Positions 44,850 through 55,904 of a stretch of 64,000 nt of DNA are shown here, in pieces; position 1 is the first letter of the stretch; every line of letters starts with the position of its first letter. The notes below the pieces were generated by a model. It saw only the letters and a program-made list of their open reading frames with translations, made no database searches and was not told the DNA's origin. Position numbers and translations under genes: made by a program. Origin of the DNA: Calycina herbarum (Eukaryota; Ascomycota; Leotiomycetes; Helotiales; Pezizellaceae); assembly GCA_001414485.1 (NCBI GenBank), contig LLEY01000138.1:105301-169300 (forward strand). The letters run 5' to 3'.

Positions 44850-45735
44850 TCATTTACCAGGCTATTTACAATGATATCAAGAAGGATCTGAACGACCCAT
44901 CTAGGCCTGATATCAACGACATCAGAGCGGTTGTTGAAGTCCGTGTACACTTGTACAGCCCATGGTCCGGTAAGGGTATCTGGAAGAGCTACGATAAGAG
45001 CATTTGGAAGCGCTACTGGTACATGGCTTCTTGGACGACATTGAATCCCTCCAAGAAAGTCTTCTGGGCACTCAACAATTGCTGAATAGAATTCCGAATA
45101 CCTCAACGGCTGAAATGCAAGGTTTAAAGAGGAAGCTCGAATCATTTTCAAAAAAACATAGATAAATGGTTACAGCTTGCCGAAAGAAGTATTGTTAGAT
45201 CTTCCAAGGACGTTAGATCTTTTTTCAGCAGGTTGGGAGCTGCCGCCAATAAAGATGGATTTTTTGAAATCCACGATCGCATTGCCAGTCATCGCTCTGC
45301 AATATAAATGAGTCTGTTCAACCTAAGCACGTAAGTTAAAATACACATAACTTTGATTTTAGGATTGCCTGCTAAGTTCAAACTCTCCTCGTCCCTCTTT
45401 GACGACTACAATTGCACCCTTCGAAGAAATACAGACCAAAAGCCATAGGGTGCTATGCAGTGCAATAGACGTCAGCTCAAAAGTGAATCTCACAGAGGAA
45501 ATATTTTTCGCAAAACATGCGGACTTGGAATCCTTCATCCACGATAACGTGAAATCCCTTATCGAGGAACAGCTCACACGCGTTGAAGCATGGACAATAG
45601 CGGGCTATGCACATTCGCAACAGAGCTCTAACTCGATTAAGAGCTTGTCGGACGCTAATTCCAGCATAGGGTCCCAGATCTCCCAACTCCAAAAGACAAT
45701 GGAAAACAAACAAGACCAGGGAAGAGCCAATTAGT
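44850..45735 (+). pseudogene. decayed coiled-coil protein gene fragment
   Basis: The plus strand switches frame several times but reads coherent helical protein. The pieces are IYNDIKKDLNDPSRPDINDI (about 44865), then FLDDIESLQESLLGTQQLLN continuing to EMQGLKRKLESFSKKH (ends about 45165). After a one-base shift comes DKWLQLAERSIVRSSKDVRS continuing to EIHDRIASHRSAI, with a TAA at about 45305. Another frame at 45399-45734 reads VKSLIEEQLTRVEAWTIAGY and ends Q-rich. The style resembles the helical N-terminal domains of fungal STAND/NACHT or ankyrin proteins, but I could not confirm a family. At least one frameshift and one stop indicate a pseudogene, though unseen introns could explain part of this. 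Confidence 0.4.
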
Positions 45736-46211
45736 GGGGAAGCATGGGACTACAAGTTCGCATGGGCCAAATTCGTATAGTGATGAAGGCTTGATTATGA
45801 AGAAGATAGTATACAATTGCGACTCTTTGCTCGAATTGAGGAAAACTTCATCAAAGATACGTGTATTTACTGCAAAAAGCCTTATTCTGCTGGTTGCATT
45901 CCTCGAAAGACGCCCGATTTGATACAACCAAATATGCCATATGCGACGATGACATTAACTCTGATGCAAGAAGCCAAGGAAAGGGAAGTCCCAAAGGTAT
46001 AGACTCACTCGAGAGCCATAATTTTGAAGTCAAGTCTATCATCGTGAGCCTCTCGTCTCACCAGATTTTCTTTTGTCCAATCCCAAACTATTAGACCTCC
46101 TATGTAATCTTCACTGGAGATTATTCTGTCTCGTAGAACATGACAGGGTGAATAGCATGCGACAGGGTGGCCTCCGCTCGATAATCTACAACGCTACCTC
46201 CAACTTGCAAG

Positions 46212-47133
46212 GTGTCTTTGCTTCATACGAGGCCTGGAAAGGGAATAATCTGTGCCACAAGTGCTCCGAAGTTCAAGATAGTGATCTTTGAGACTGACGA
46301 TGAGGACGAGATTGACGATGAGAACGACTCATCAGAATTGGAAGGCTCGGTTCAAGACAGTGGAAAGAATGACTCATTGACCTCGTCCTGGGTACTCAAC
46401 ACTATCATGCTTCACAAAAACTATCGAGCTTGTGCTCTTCTTGCCCAAGAAGACGGAAACAAATCTACTTCATCAGAGCAGGAGATCAACCACCACTGGT
46501 GGAAACACCACCTAAACATTGCAAAACATTTAATATGCTTGAAAGATCCAAAGAGCATTATATCTCGTCAGGTACTGCAAGCAATAGTGGAGCCTACTCG
46601 GAAGATGATCCAGATTTCTGATGATTTGATCTCTGAAAATAGAGATTGAATTTACTATTGCCTACTTATGAATTCTATGCACGTCATGACTTCTCATTGT
46701 GGTTCTATCCATAGCACACGACGTAGTTCGCGACTTAGGAAATCTTGCTACGGAACTCGTCGAGTCCAATGTGCAAGCTCCTAATGAAAAGTTGAGGCAT
46801 CGAAAGAGAACGATCGCAACTGGTGCACTCGCTTTTACCGCGGCAGCACCGACCAATAATATCATCGCTCTATGTGGGTCTACCCCCACCAGTATCCCAC
46901 AAACTTCCAATTATTTAATATTGAAGAATAGCAAATCTCCTGTCAACAAATCCACCAATCAACGACAACAACCGAACGCCATTGGTGGTGCGGCATGGGC
47001 TGGCTCGATCAGCGTCGCTCGATTTCTCTACGACAGCATTGGGACTCGTCCAGCGCGAGCTTCCCTTCTCAACGGGATCCACCGGGAGTTGAGTGCTGAG
47101 GGATGCGAAGCTCTGGTACCCTTAGTCGACTAA
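46212..47133 (+). pseudogene. fragmentary ORFs of unknown protein
   Basis: Two adjacent plus frames remain open. 46212-46649 has an acidic start (ETDDEDEIDDENDSSELEGS) followed by a helical region with MLHKNYRACALLAQ. 46699-47133 contains RTIATGALAFTAAAPTNNII and ends LSAEGCEALVPLVD. They could be consecutive exons of one gene or unrelated remnants; I did not find a clean splice pair joining them. No family recognised. They lie downstream of the coiled-coil fragment and may belong to the same decayed locus. Confidence 0.3.
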
Positions 47134-49138
47134 GGTTACCCAGAGGGAGATTACGGAACCACCGATGATAGCGGAGTGATGTCTTAAAGACTTGACAATG
47201 CTTGAACGGCCGCCAACTCTTTGCCGGTTTGAGTGCTCGTATCTTTTTTTTTGTTATTTTGATATTCGCTTATTTAGCGCGTGCCCCACTTCTCCCAGCC
47301 ACGCGAAAAAAAGAGCGGTGGACTAGGGCACCTCACGACACATTCAATAAAACTCTTAAAAATGTAGAAGAAATTTCCAACGGTTTCTGAAAAGCTATTT
47401 AATATTGTCCTAGAGTTTTGTAAATTTTAACCTCGCTTTCGTTCTTGAATCGTCGAGTTTCGCGGGAGCGTCGGCTGGTGGACAAAACAAGTAGCAAGAA
47501 TTACTGATAACCTTTCATTGCATACTAAATAACACAACCGAAGCGCATTTGAGAAGACTGCCACACGGAAGAATAATTGTTTGACTATTTCTGCTTTTCC
47601 TCATATTTTTTATTTATTTTTCTGATCGCGTTGTATTAAGTTACACCTGTTGTAAAAGCTGAGGTCGCATCCACGATCTCTTCTGTCCAACGGGTTAAAA
47701 TGCCAAGCTGGTTCATTCTGTCGTAGATCCAGCCATATCACCTTTTATATCCTTAAATTCATTTTATCTTCATGGAATGAGATAAGAGGTTGAAGGCTGG
47801 GTGAAGAGGAGCTTTGATATCATATTTTTGAGCATCTTTGCTCTCATAGAAAGAGGAAGGTGAAATTGCCGCAGCGAAGAAATCAGTCACTTTTCACAAC
47901 CGCTCTCAAGTAGACGTGGGGTGTCAATTCGGCATGGATAAGTTAAACATTAATTAGAGTGAGGATGACGGGCACGATGATGTGGATGGCCACAATAAAA
48001 ATGATGTTGTTGCGAAGCTTTGCATGGTGAAAGAATCACACTAGAGTATTAAAATCCAGACACAGTATAAGTGCTATTGAATTACTTTCCCCAATTCACA
48101 AGCTTGACGAGTAATTTTTGCGGAGGGAGAATCCCCACGAGCTTAAAACATTAGCCTGATGGGGGCTTATCATGGGCCCGTTGAACTTAAACATAATTGA
48201 AGTGGAGTGACACTGATGGCCCTCAGTTGGAAGTAAAACATAAAAGGTGTCGGTACCCGAGTTGCGAATCATGAACGTGGTTGGTGCTCGAGCCCGTGCT
48301 TTGAGCTACCAGTACCAGGAGGATGGTTGAAGGGCTGCAAACAAGCGATGCGAGCTCTCGTCTCGTGTAAAATTGCTTCGAAATGTTGACGCTGAATGTA
48401 ATAACTTGGCGGTGATTTATCTGAAATTTGTAATTACCACGGCGCGATTTGAGCATGTTTCCAACACTTGCAAAAGTCTTGATCTAACAGATAATTTCCT
48501 TCTCTCTCTAGTGATCATATCGAATTAGCAAAAGCTTATAGAGAAGTCTTATGGTTGTGCGCATACGACTATATAGCTGCACACGAAAACAAGTGGTCAC
48601 AACCTAGTTTGACATGGGCCCCAACATTACTTACCTTAAACGTGTACTTGCATAATTTTGATGTACAAAAGCTCTGCTAAGATGACAGGTAATAAATCTT
48701 GTGGTTACAAGAATAAGCATTCTCTAAAAAATAAGGGGGTCGAAGACGATCTTTGTCGAAAGGAGGATCGGACTGGAGAAAGAGAAAATGTTCTCACTCG
48801 AAAAGACATGGATGTAAAACCACAAACAGGTTTCTTGGAATAGGTAACTATCCAAATATATTATAGGTGTGTACGTACGCTCTGTAGCAAAGAATTAAAA
48901 TATTATGGGATATCTTTCATAAAGTTGCACTGAGCCTGCCAAGTGCTATGCAAAGGTGATCGACGTACCTAAGTAGGCGAGTCCTGTTTGGTCTGAATGA
49001 GTCTTACATGATGCTTTAGCCTTTATGATAGCTTGTTCAATTTTAATTCTTTCCTAAAGTTTTGTACTTGGCAGTCAATGGGGATAATTTGGGAAGTGAT
49101 ATTTAATGATATCACGTATTGAGGTGGAATGAGGGATT
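47134..49138. other. intergenic, no supported gene
   Basis: This is 2 kb of mildly AT-rich sequence. Short frames (for example plus 48658-48843) have no support. No repeats or RNA genes recognised. Confidence 0.4.
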
Positions 49139-49173
49139 TCTCGCAATATATAAAATCTCTCGCAATATATAAA
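49139..49173 (+). promoter_or_regulatory. duplicated TATA element upstream of the small secreted protein gene
   Basis: The 16-mer tctcgcaatatataaa occurs at 49139-49154 and again at 49158-49173. Each contains a TATATAAA box. They lie about 130-160 bp upstream of the ATG at 49301, followed by CT-rich leader sequence, as in strongly inducible fungal promoters. Confidence 0.55.
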
Positions 49174-49300
49174 CAGTCATTTTCCGAGGCATTTCATTGA
49201 GCATCACTCAAATCATGACTTCTCTACTATATCAGTATACCCATTTTTACTCTCTTCCCTCTTCTCAACTTCAAGTCAGAGTCAGACCCTTCAACTCATC

Positions 49301-49616
49301 ATGCAATTCTCAGCAGCATTTATTCTTATGGTTACTAGGTAAGATTACAAGCACACCCACAAAATCCTGACTAACAAATCCTCAAGCGTTCTCGCCAGCC
49401 CAGCAATCATCCCTCGCGATCTGCACAAAGCACTCTACTGTATGGATGTAGGTCCAGCCAGTATTTCAACACCTTCCACGGTCAAACAGGTAAGAATTCT
49501 GTACTATCTCGTAACAGACGGTATCACATCGTCTTTTCTAACAAATATAGAACAATCCAGCAACGTTAGCAGCATGCAACAGCTACTCGAGCCAGGCCCT
49601 GACTGTTACACTGTAA
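49301..49616 (+). CDS. small secreted protein (candidate effector-like)
   Basis: Exons 49301-49338, 49387-49489 and 49551-49616 give 68 residues if translation stops at TAA 49614-49616. The protein starts MQFSAAFILMVTSVLASPAI, a clear signal peptide with likely cleavage after Ala-Ser near residue 17. The mature part has two Cys. Introns are well formed: GTAAGA-type donors, CTAAC branches and AAG or TATAG acceptors. The final TAA is itself part of a GTAAGT, so a third intron is possible; one alternative acceptor near 49677 would extend the product by about a dozen residues. Downstream sequence in another frame reads MTTFCKSNGATRGQAA before a stop, which also looks protein-like. No family recognised; secretion is inferred from the signal peptide. 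Confidence 0.5.
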
Positions 49617-50413
49617 GTCACCCCGCATTTCCCCAGGTAATCATCTTGATGGAAACAAAATGACAACGTTTTGCAAGAGCAACGGAGCTACACGAGGACA
49701 AGCCGCGTAAATAGTTTGGAGGACTTGGAGACTTAGGGTCATATTTTCTTGCTTCACTTTTTACCATTGTCAAATGAATGGAGTGGCCAAATTAGTTTTC
49801 AGGGTACGGAAATGCGACTTTGATTGTTCAAATAAAACGATGCTACAATTCAATGGACTGCAAGACACCTTAATTGAGCTTGCAATGTGATAAATGAAAG
49901 TGGAAAAACTAGGATAGCTTGTGCGCTGGCGAATCACCAGAAAACCAGAAAAATTGGGTATCCAAACTCTCAACTAAACAATGAAAACGACCCAAGCCAG
50001 AAGTAAGTAGCATGAATTAGGTCATTTGAGACTAGGACAATAGATCATCTAGAGTTTGACAATGACTTCCTCCCAAAGGAAAGCAAACAGTTTCCGCACC
50101 TTTTTGCTATCCCTACAGCGTGTGATCAACTTTTCTGTGGGATAGTGACTCAAGAAGGAAGTTTGGAGAGAGGTTTTCTCTCATCATACAGATCATACAA
50201 ACGATCAGATCAAGCAGCAAAAGTCCCATATGCAAATCCAATTGAAGATTGTACAACCAATGGCCTTTGAGATAAACCTATATTAGTAACCCATTCACCC
50301 CTCTGGTAGCCCAATCATCCCAAGCTCCCAGAAACTCCTGTTCGCAAGAAACCAATCCACGCTTTACATCTTCAGAGACGATCTCGGCTACGAATACTAC
50401 CAATTTACTCATC
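49617..50413. other. intergenic, possible tail of secreted gene
   Basis: The first 100 bp may hold a further exon of the secreted protein gene. The remainder, to the ATG at 50414, shows no supported feature. Confidence 0.35.
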
Positions 50414-51112
50414 ATGCCTCCAAAAACCCCCGAAAAGTCCAGAGATCCAGTGAAACTCCCCATCATTCCATTAGCTCCATCCTCAGCAAAAAAAGCCAAA
50501 GACCAAAACCCCGCCAGCTCGGCTACCGGTTCAACCCCTCAACCTGCCTCTCAACCTGCCGCTGACGCTGAATCTGCCCCGCCTTTCACCCCCTTAAGAC
50601 TGACAGAGGCAAACCTCTGCCAACACGAAGGTTGGGACAACAACTCACCCGAGCTCTCCCCATCACAACACGTCGAAAAATACTCGCCGCGAAAAGAAAA
50701 AGCCAAAGACACCAGCACCTCAACCAGCTCCACCCCAACGAAAGAGAAGAAAACTCCTGAAAATAAAAGACCCAATACCCCCGTACCCCTGACTCCTCAA
50801 GTTCAAATCATCCAGTCAGGCGATGCGGCAATTCCACCTACTCCATTCACCGCGGAAAGGAGGGAGGGTGTGAAATTGAGAGGTCGTGGGGCTGATGAAA
50901 TCAGTTCTGTGGTTGGGGAACGTGGTAGTCCTGAGGAGAAGGTGAAGGGGAAGGGAAAGGGGAAGATGATGGAGCGTGGGTATGAGGATCAAGGGAAGCA
51001 GGCCGTGGAGGAAGAGAAACCAGTCGAATCTGAGGACGCGGAGGAGGGTGGGAAGAGGTACCTTGGTTATGAGATCAAGGGGGCTTTTACTTCGAAAGAA
51101 GAGAGAGAATGA
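50414..51112 (+). CDS. intrinsically disordered hypothetical protein
   Basis: A single-exon 232-residue protein starting MPPKTPEKSRDPVKLPII. It is rich in Pro, Ser, Thr, Lys and Glu with low sequence complexity, several S/T-P sites (for example TPEKSR, SPSQ, SPRK, TPVPLTP, PPTPFTAE) and a Lys/Gly run (EEKVKGKGKGKMM). The C-terminus YLGYEIKGAFTSKEERE is the only part that looks ordered. The many S/T-P sites suggest phosphorylation by proline-directed kinases, a property seen in the sequence, not a known function. No membrane segment or signal peptide. I recognise similar short disordered proteins in Leotiomycetes only as unnamed hypotheticals. The ATG context (catcATGCC) and long uninterrupted frame support it as real. 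Confidence 0.65.
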   Translation: MPPKTPEKSRDPVKLPIIPLAPSSAKKAKDQNPASSATGSTPQPASQPAADAESAPPFTPLRLTEANLCQHEGWDNNSPELSPSQHVEKYSPRKEKAKDTSTSTSSTPTKEKKTPENKRPNTPVPLTPQVQIIQSGDAAIPPTPFTAERREGVKLRGRGADEISSVVGERGSPEEKVKGKGKGKMMERGYEDQGKQAVEEEKPVESEDAEEGGKRYLGYEIKGAFTSKEERE

Positions 51113-51942
51113 ACAGCTGTTCATTCTCCCTATGAGGTGCTGAGCCCTTTTCGATCGTTGTGTGTTTGTTCGGTTCGGAAACTGTTTGGGTGCCTGGTTG
51201 CTTTCGGTTGATGTGACGAGAAGTGATAAAGTGATCAAGTACAAAATAAATCACATCAACCCGACATAACCTCGTACATGTTTTCTTTTGATTTGATTTT
51301 GGAAATAAGTGCCATATGAATATTTATTCTAGCTAATAGTCTTTCATATCAATATGGCGACTAAACAAGTGTTCAACCGTGTTTGGAATCGAGACCCCTT
51401 TCTAAGCGAGTCTCCTAATCGAAGGTAATTCATTTCATTCTCGATATTAAGAAACTAAAAGACCCTTGAATAGTCTCTTAATTTCTTCTCCAAGTTCCTG
51501 TTCTTATATACAAAAATCCGAGAATTGTGCATAATCAGCCACAGTTCGGTTAGCCAAAGGGACCTGTCACGTGTGCCTTCTCACTTGACATCTCCCATTG
51601 TGATAGTAACTGCTATATTTTTGGAATATGATTGATTGTTTAGCTACCAGTAAAATTGAGACCTCTATGCCAGCTTCGTGGGATTGAGTGCCTTTCGAAG
51701 CTCGGCTCTAAGTGGGGTCTGTCATCTGTCGCATTGGTGTTAGTCTCGACAGTAGGATCTAAGTCTCAATTCTCTCCATGCTACTTCTATCGTCACGACT
51801 TGACATCTAACAGTATCTGTAGCGATAAGGTTTTAGTTCTAACTGATCATAATACAATAAAATATATAGGTAAAATTAACACACCAAAACCCCCATCTCA
51901 AAAAACCAATCATACAAAAAGCCTCCTCTTTCCCGTCTCAAC
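51113..51942. other. intergenic, no supported gene
   Basis: This 830-bp stretch lies between the disordered-protein gene and the 3' end of the lectin-like gene. It holds a direct-repeat-rich AT segment near 51240-51500 but no recognised element. Confidence 0.4.
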
Positions 51943-53405
51943 TCAAGCGCCAATAATAAACTTCTGATCCGTAGACCCCGTACAAGCAGTAGAATCCAGC
52001 TTGGCCCCATTTGGTGCAAGACACGTCGCCCCATTACCATTTTGAGGCGCCAGAACAATCTCACTCCCCCCTCCGAATGCAAAAAGCTGGCTGCCCGTCG
52101 TTCCCCCTTCCCCGTCAGCTCTCCCACCACAAGAAAACAAAACAACAGTATCACCCGCCGCCCTCCGATCATCAAAATTTAAACATCCATTAGTAAGACT
52201 GCTCACAACTAACGTACTATTAACAGCATCATTATGCAGCCCCTTAGTAACCAAATCGAATTTCTGTCCCTCAGCTCCCGTACAAGGGGAGAGGGTAACA
52301 GGAATGAGGTTTTGGCGGAAATCTCCGGCGAGAGGGTCGATGGTTAGACAGTCGCCGGTGGAGGATTTTAGGGAGGTGGAGGAGGAGGCTAGGGTTGCGG
52401 TTGTGTCTTTTTTGTTGGCTTCTGCTGCTGCGGATGGGTTGAGGACTCCGCCTGCTCGGGAGACTGGGAGGGGTGTTGTTGGGTTACTGCCGGTCTGAGG
52501 TGTTGAGGTGATTGCTGATGCGGGTGCTGATGAAGCAATTACAGAAGTGATGACGGACGAGGCGACGGCTTTTGCTGAGCTGGCTTTGGCTGGTACTACT
52601 GAGCTTACTTTGACTGGTGTTTGGACCGAGCTTGATGCAGCTGGTACTGGGGCAGCTGGTGATGCGTTACCCCCGAGACTGAATGTCTGGGAAGCATCTC
52701 CAACTTTACATGGAGCTTGATCTAGGACGTTGGCAGCCGTGACTGCGAAGCATGTTCCGATGGCATTCTGAGGTTCAAGTGATATAGGTCCAGCTCCTCC
52801 AGCGAAGGTAAATTGCTGAGAGTTGGTGACAGCACCGCCTAGTCCTCCTTAGCGAGATTTCAAATTAAAAAGTCATGATGTCTCTTACCTCCATCAGCTC
52901 TACCACCACAAGAAAACATGAGGACTTGATTTCCGGCAGCTCGACGAGGATCAAAGTTCATACATGCTTGAGTCTGGAAACAATTAGCAAGTGCAAATCA
53001 AACATTGGAAGGCTGTATCGCTAACGTACCAGAGTGTTCACTACGAGAATGGTTCCGGCTTTATCATTATGCTTTCCAGCTGTAATGACATCCCATTGCT
53101 GCCCAGTACTTCCATCGCATGTTGCAGCTTTGATTGGTGTCAAATTTGCTCGAAAGTCCCCGGATAACTCGTCAACTGCTAAACATTGTCCGGTAGAGGT
53201 CTAACAATTAGCCTTTGATACTTAAAAACGATCCATGATGGCATACCTTGATTGCAGTTGCGGAGAATGCACGAGTAGCTGTATCATCTCTTTGCTGGGC
53301 TTCTTCAAATGCAGCTTGGTCGAGAGAAGCTACAACTCGAGGCTCAATCGGTGATGCTGAAGTGAGTGCCAATGCACCGAGAAGGAGAAATTGTAAAGCA
53401 GTCAT
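51943..53405 (-). CDS. secreted protein with two ricin-B-like lectin domains
   Basis: Four exons on the minus strand, 53405-53247, 53200-53030, 52973-52889 and 52847-51943, give 439 residues. The start MTALQFLLLGALALTSAS is a signal peptide. Domain 1 begins about residue 54 with TSTGQCLAVDELSGDFRANL and contains MNFDPRRAAGNQVLMFSCGG. Domain 2 (about 285-439) repeats the pattern with STGDCLTIDPLAGDFRQNLI and LNFDDRRAAGDTVVLFSCGG. They are joined by a Ser/Ala/Thr/Pro-rich linker likely to be O-glycosylated. Such beta-trefoil-like domains bind carbohydrate; nothing catalytic is attached, so an extracellular or cell-wall role is inferred. The two domains are clear internal duplicates, and exon junctions lie only in domain 1. 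Confidence 0.85.
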
Positions 53406-54580
53406 CTTTAGACTGTAAAGAATATGTGTAAAAGGAGTGTCGAAGAGATAAATCTATAAAAAGAATGTAACTGCCCAGCAGAGAGTGTCCAGCAACAAAA
53501 AGATTCAAACACAACTGAAAAGAATGGAACTGTAAAGACGAAATCAATGTCGATAGCAAAAATAAAATCAATAGTGGAAACGAGGTAAATATAACTCCCC
53601 CCCCCAATTGTACAACCAACGTCCAGTGCTGCACTCTCAAATTAAGCGGCACAAAAAAGGGGGATCCAACAAGTTTCCAATAGTTTCAAGCGCGCGCGCT
53701 CAATCAGTCAAACACCGTGCGAAATATGATCTCCAATGCGAAGATCAGGTTCATCCGATTCAGTGGTGTTGAAACCCGACATGTCTGGTGTTCAGATTGA
53801 CGCCAGGGGTATTCGTCTCATCCCTGCATGGCCCTGTCGTTCTCCCGCTTCCAATTGCACTGTGACAACCTTATTCGAGTTAAACGTGGCCAATTAGAGA
53901 CCTCGGATTGCTTTTTCGAAGGATGCACTTTCTTACGTGAGGAGGGCGTGTCGAAACGGATGGTGTGGTGGTATTTGAGACGAAATGGTGTTGTGCAGTG
54001 TTGAAATGCTGGTTGGGGAAGTTGTGGGAGGAGAATGAGACATGCTCGTTGGGTGATCAAGTTGGTAATGATGGTTTTTTGATCCTACATACGTAGATGC
54101 ACCTAGCTTCCTCATTGCTTCTTTTGTGAAGGCATTGAAACAAATAGTAATGCTACTGTAAGTAAGCTGTCACCGAGATGAAGTTGTTAGAGGTTCAGGA
54201 GATAGATCTCTGGAGATCAAAGTAATGGAACGCCAGAACGCCACAACCTTTGTGCCACTTGACAATTTTCCAAGTACCAATGTACCACAGAAATTGATAT
54301 GAAGAGTATATTAATTTCCCTCTTGTTGCTTCGGAAGTAAGTACTGTGTTCGGAAAGACATCCTATTTGTGAATCAACAGACTTATGAGCTATAGAGTTA
54401 GATTGAGCCCTTACACCATCTCACTCATATTCGAGTATAACTAAACCGACCGCCCGGTTTCCGACACGTTTCCGACGAACCTCCACTCTCAAAATCGAGG
54501 TCGCTCCTTCCCTTTCTCCAGTCGGGAACAAGATAGTAAGAAGGGAAGGTGCGACCCCGGTCCCTATTAAAGTATAACCC
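53406..54580. other. intergenic with hairpin near 54500-54557
   Basis: No gene supported. At 54500-54516 and 54541-54557 are inverted arms (ggtcgctccttcccttt and its near reverse complement, 15 of 17 pairs) with a 24-nt spacer. They start about 24 nt beyond the stop of the NmrA-like gene, hence probably within its 3' untranslated region as a stem-loop. A run of nine C occurs near 53598-53606. Confidence 0.4.
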
Positions 54581-55570
54581 CTACTTCTTCGAAAACTCCC
54601 CAAGATTAATAGCGTCTAAAGTCTTCTTCTCAGCCGACTCCTTCACACCAAGCGTTTCCAACAACCGATCTTTCTCTCTCTCAAGATACTCCTCCAGCGT
54701 ATCAAGCTCAATCCCATACTTCTCCAAATGTTTCTTATCCCTCTTACTAGGATGTGTCTTGGCCCAAATCTGATTCTCAATAGCTGGCATCTTTCCCTCG
54801 AGACGAATCTTCTCCGTCTCTTGCTCGCCCCTATAACCGGCCTTTACTTCCACCCCGCTGACTTTGGTGATAATTGCAGCAACCTCCGAAACAGTCAACT
54901 TCTCGTTGAAAAGGTCGATTTCCTTCCCTGCAAAGGATTCTGGGTCGGCGAAGGCTGCGGCTGCGAATTTCCCCACGTCTGCTGCGTCTAGGAATTCGAG
55001 TTGGTGTTCAGCGGAGTAACTGACTGTCATGATGTGAGTCTCGGGGTATCCTGGGAAATGGAATCCGTGATATGGGGAGAGGACGTTGTATCCCAAGTAG
55101 CCAGGACGAAGGATGACTGTATTTTTGATGCCGGACTTTCTGACAGCCTCCTCCACTCCGCCCTTTTGGTTGTAATAGAAAGACAGGAATGGGAACGTGG
55201 TTTCTTGTCCTGCTAGTTCTTCAGGTGAGGGTCTCAAAACTGTTGATGCCACAAATGTCGTGACGGTTTTGGCTTGCAGTGCTGCATTGATGAATTTTTG
55301 GGCGTGTTTCCCTTCGGTGTTTGGATCGAGGAAACCGGGGAAGGTGTTGAGGAAGACTCCAGTGCATCCTTTGATTGCAGCAGCAATTGCTGCTTCGTCG
55401 TCGAACTCCCCTTTGAAGAGAGTTGCCCCGAGAGCTTGGACTTTGAGAGCAGCTGTTGATGTGGGATCTCGAACGTAGGCGTTAACCTTGAGATTTCGTG
55501 CGAGAAGCTCTCGAACAACCGATCCACCTTGGTGGCCTGTAGCACTTGTGACTAGATATGTAGCTGCCAT
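54581..55570 (-). CDS. NmrA-like NAD(P)-binding protein
   Basis: Intronless, 329 residues. The start at 55570 gives MAATYLVTSATGHQGGSVVR, placing the Rossmann motif T-x-x-T-G-H-Q-G-G right at the N-terminus as in NmrA-like atypical short-chain dehydrogenases; the frame is open further upstream but without a better start. Next comes LKVNAYVRDP (NADP-binding Arg position). The mid-region LRPGYLGYNVLSPYHGF and the C-terminal VSEVAAIITKVSGVEVKAGY match the NmrA substrate lobe. The family includes nitrogen-metabolite repressor NmrA and isoflavone-reductase-like enzymes; lack of a conserved catalytic Tyr-x-x-x-Lys makes a redox-sensing role possible. Two palindromic CCG/CGG sites lie 240 and 320 bp upstream. 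Confidence 0.85.
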   Translation of the reverse strand: MAATYLVTSATGHQGGSVVRELLARNLKVNAYVRDPTSTAALKVQALGATLFKGEFDDEAAIAAAIKGCTGVFLNTFPGFLDPNTEGKHAQKFINAALQAKTVTTFVASTVLRPSPEELAGQETTFPFLSFYYNQKGGVEEAVRKSGIKNTVILRPGYLGYNVLSPYHGFHFPGYPETHIMTVSYSAEHQLEFLDAADVGKFAAAAFADPESFAGKEIDLFNEKLTVSEVAAIITKVSGVEVKAGYRGEQETEKIRLEGKMPAIENQIWAKTHPSKRDKKHLEKYGIELDTLEEYLEREKDRLLETLGVKESAEKKTLDAINLGEFSKK

Positions 55571-55806
55571 GATGGAATGGAGTTTTGGGAAAGACAAGAA
55601 GATGAGTGATGTGATAAATGGATATCCTGCGAGAGACTTGTATTGAAAAGTTATATAAGTGTGAGGGGTAACGTACGTACTTATAAGCAATGCCAGGCAT
55701 ATAATACGTGCTCCGCCGCTATGTACAAAATACTGAATGTTTTATAATACTTGCCCTTACACGCAACACCGATTCCACTTGAAGAAGATATTTCTCTAAG
55801 TAGACG

Positions 55807-55904
55807 CCGAACATTCGGTCAACTTCGGCGGAGTCTGAGCTAATGAGTAAAAATGGGAATAGTGGGGTAAACAAAAGGGAAAGCCGAAATATATCGGCCG
55901 ATAT
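55807..55904. promoter_or_regulatory. two palindromic CCG/CGG sites upstream of NmrA-like gene
   Basis: CCGAACATTCGG lies at 55807-55818 (CCG-N6-CGG inverted pair) and atatcggccgatat at 55891-55904 (a perfect 14-bp palindrome centred on CGGCCG). Inverted CGG/CCG triplets are the usual binding pattern of fungal Zn2Cys6 regulators. They sit 237-334 bp upstream of the NmrA-like start and 500-600 bp from the divergent membrane DPBB gene. Binding is inferred. Confidence 0.4.

Noticed and set aside
44549..45151. 200-codon minus-strand frame
   Set aside because: Long, but the plus strand at the same place reads coherent coiled-coil protein (FLDDIESLQESLLGTQQLLN), which better explains the sequence.
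53800..53850. Possible third copy of the CAGGGG MITE terminus near 53795
   Set aside because: Only the first eight or so bases match and no inverted partner or flanking repeat was found.
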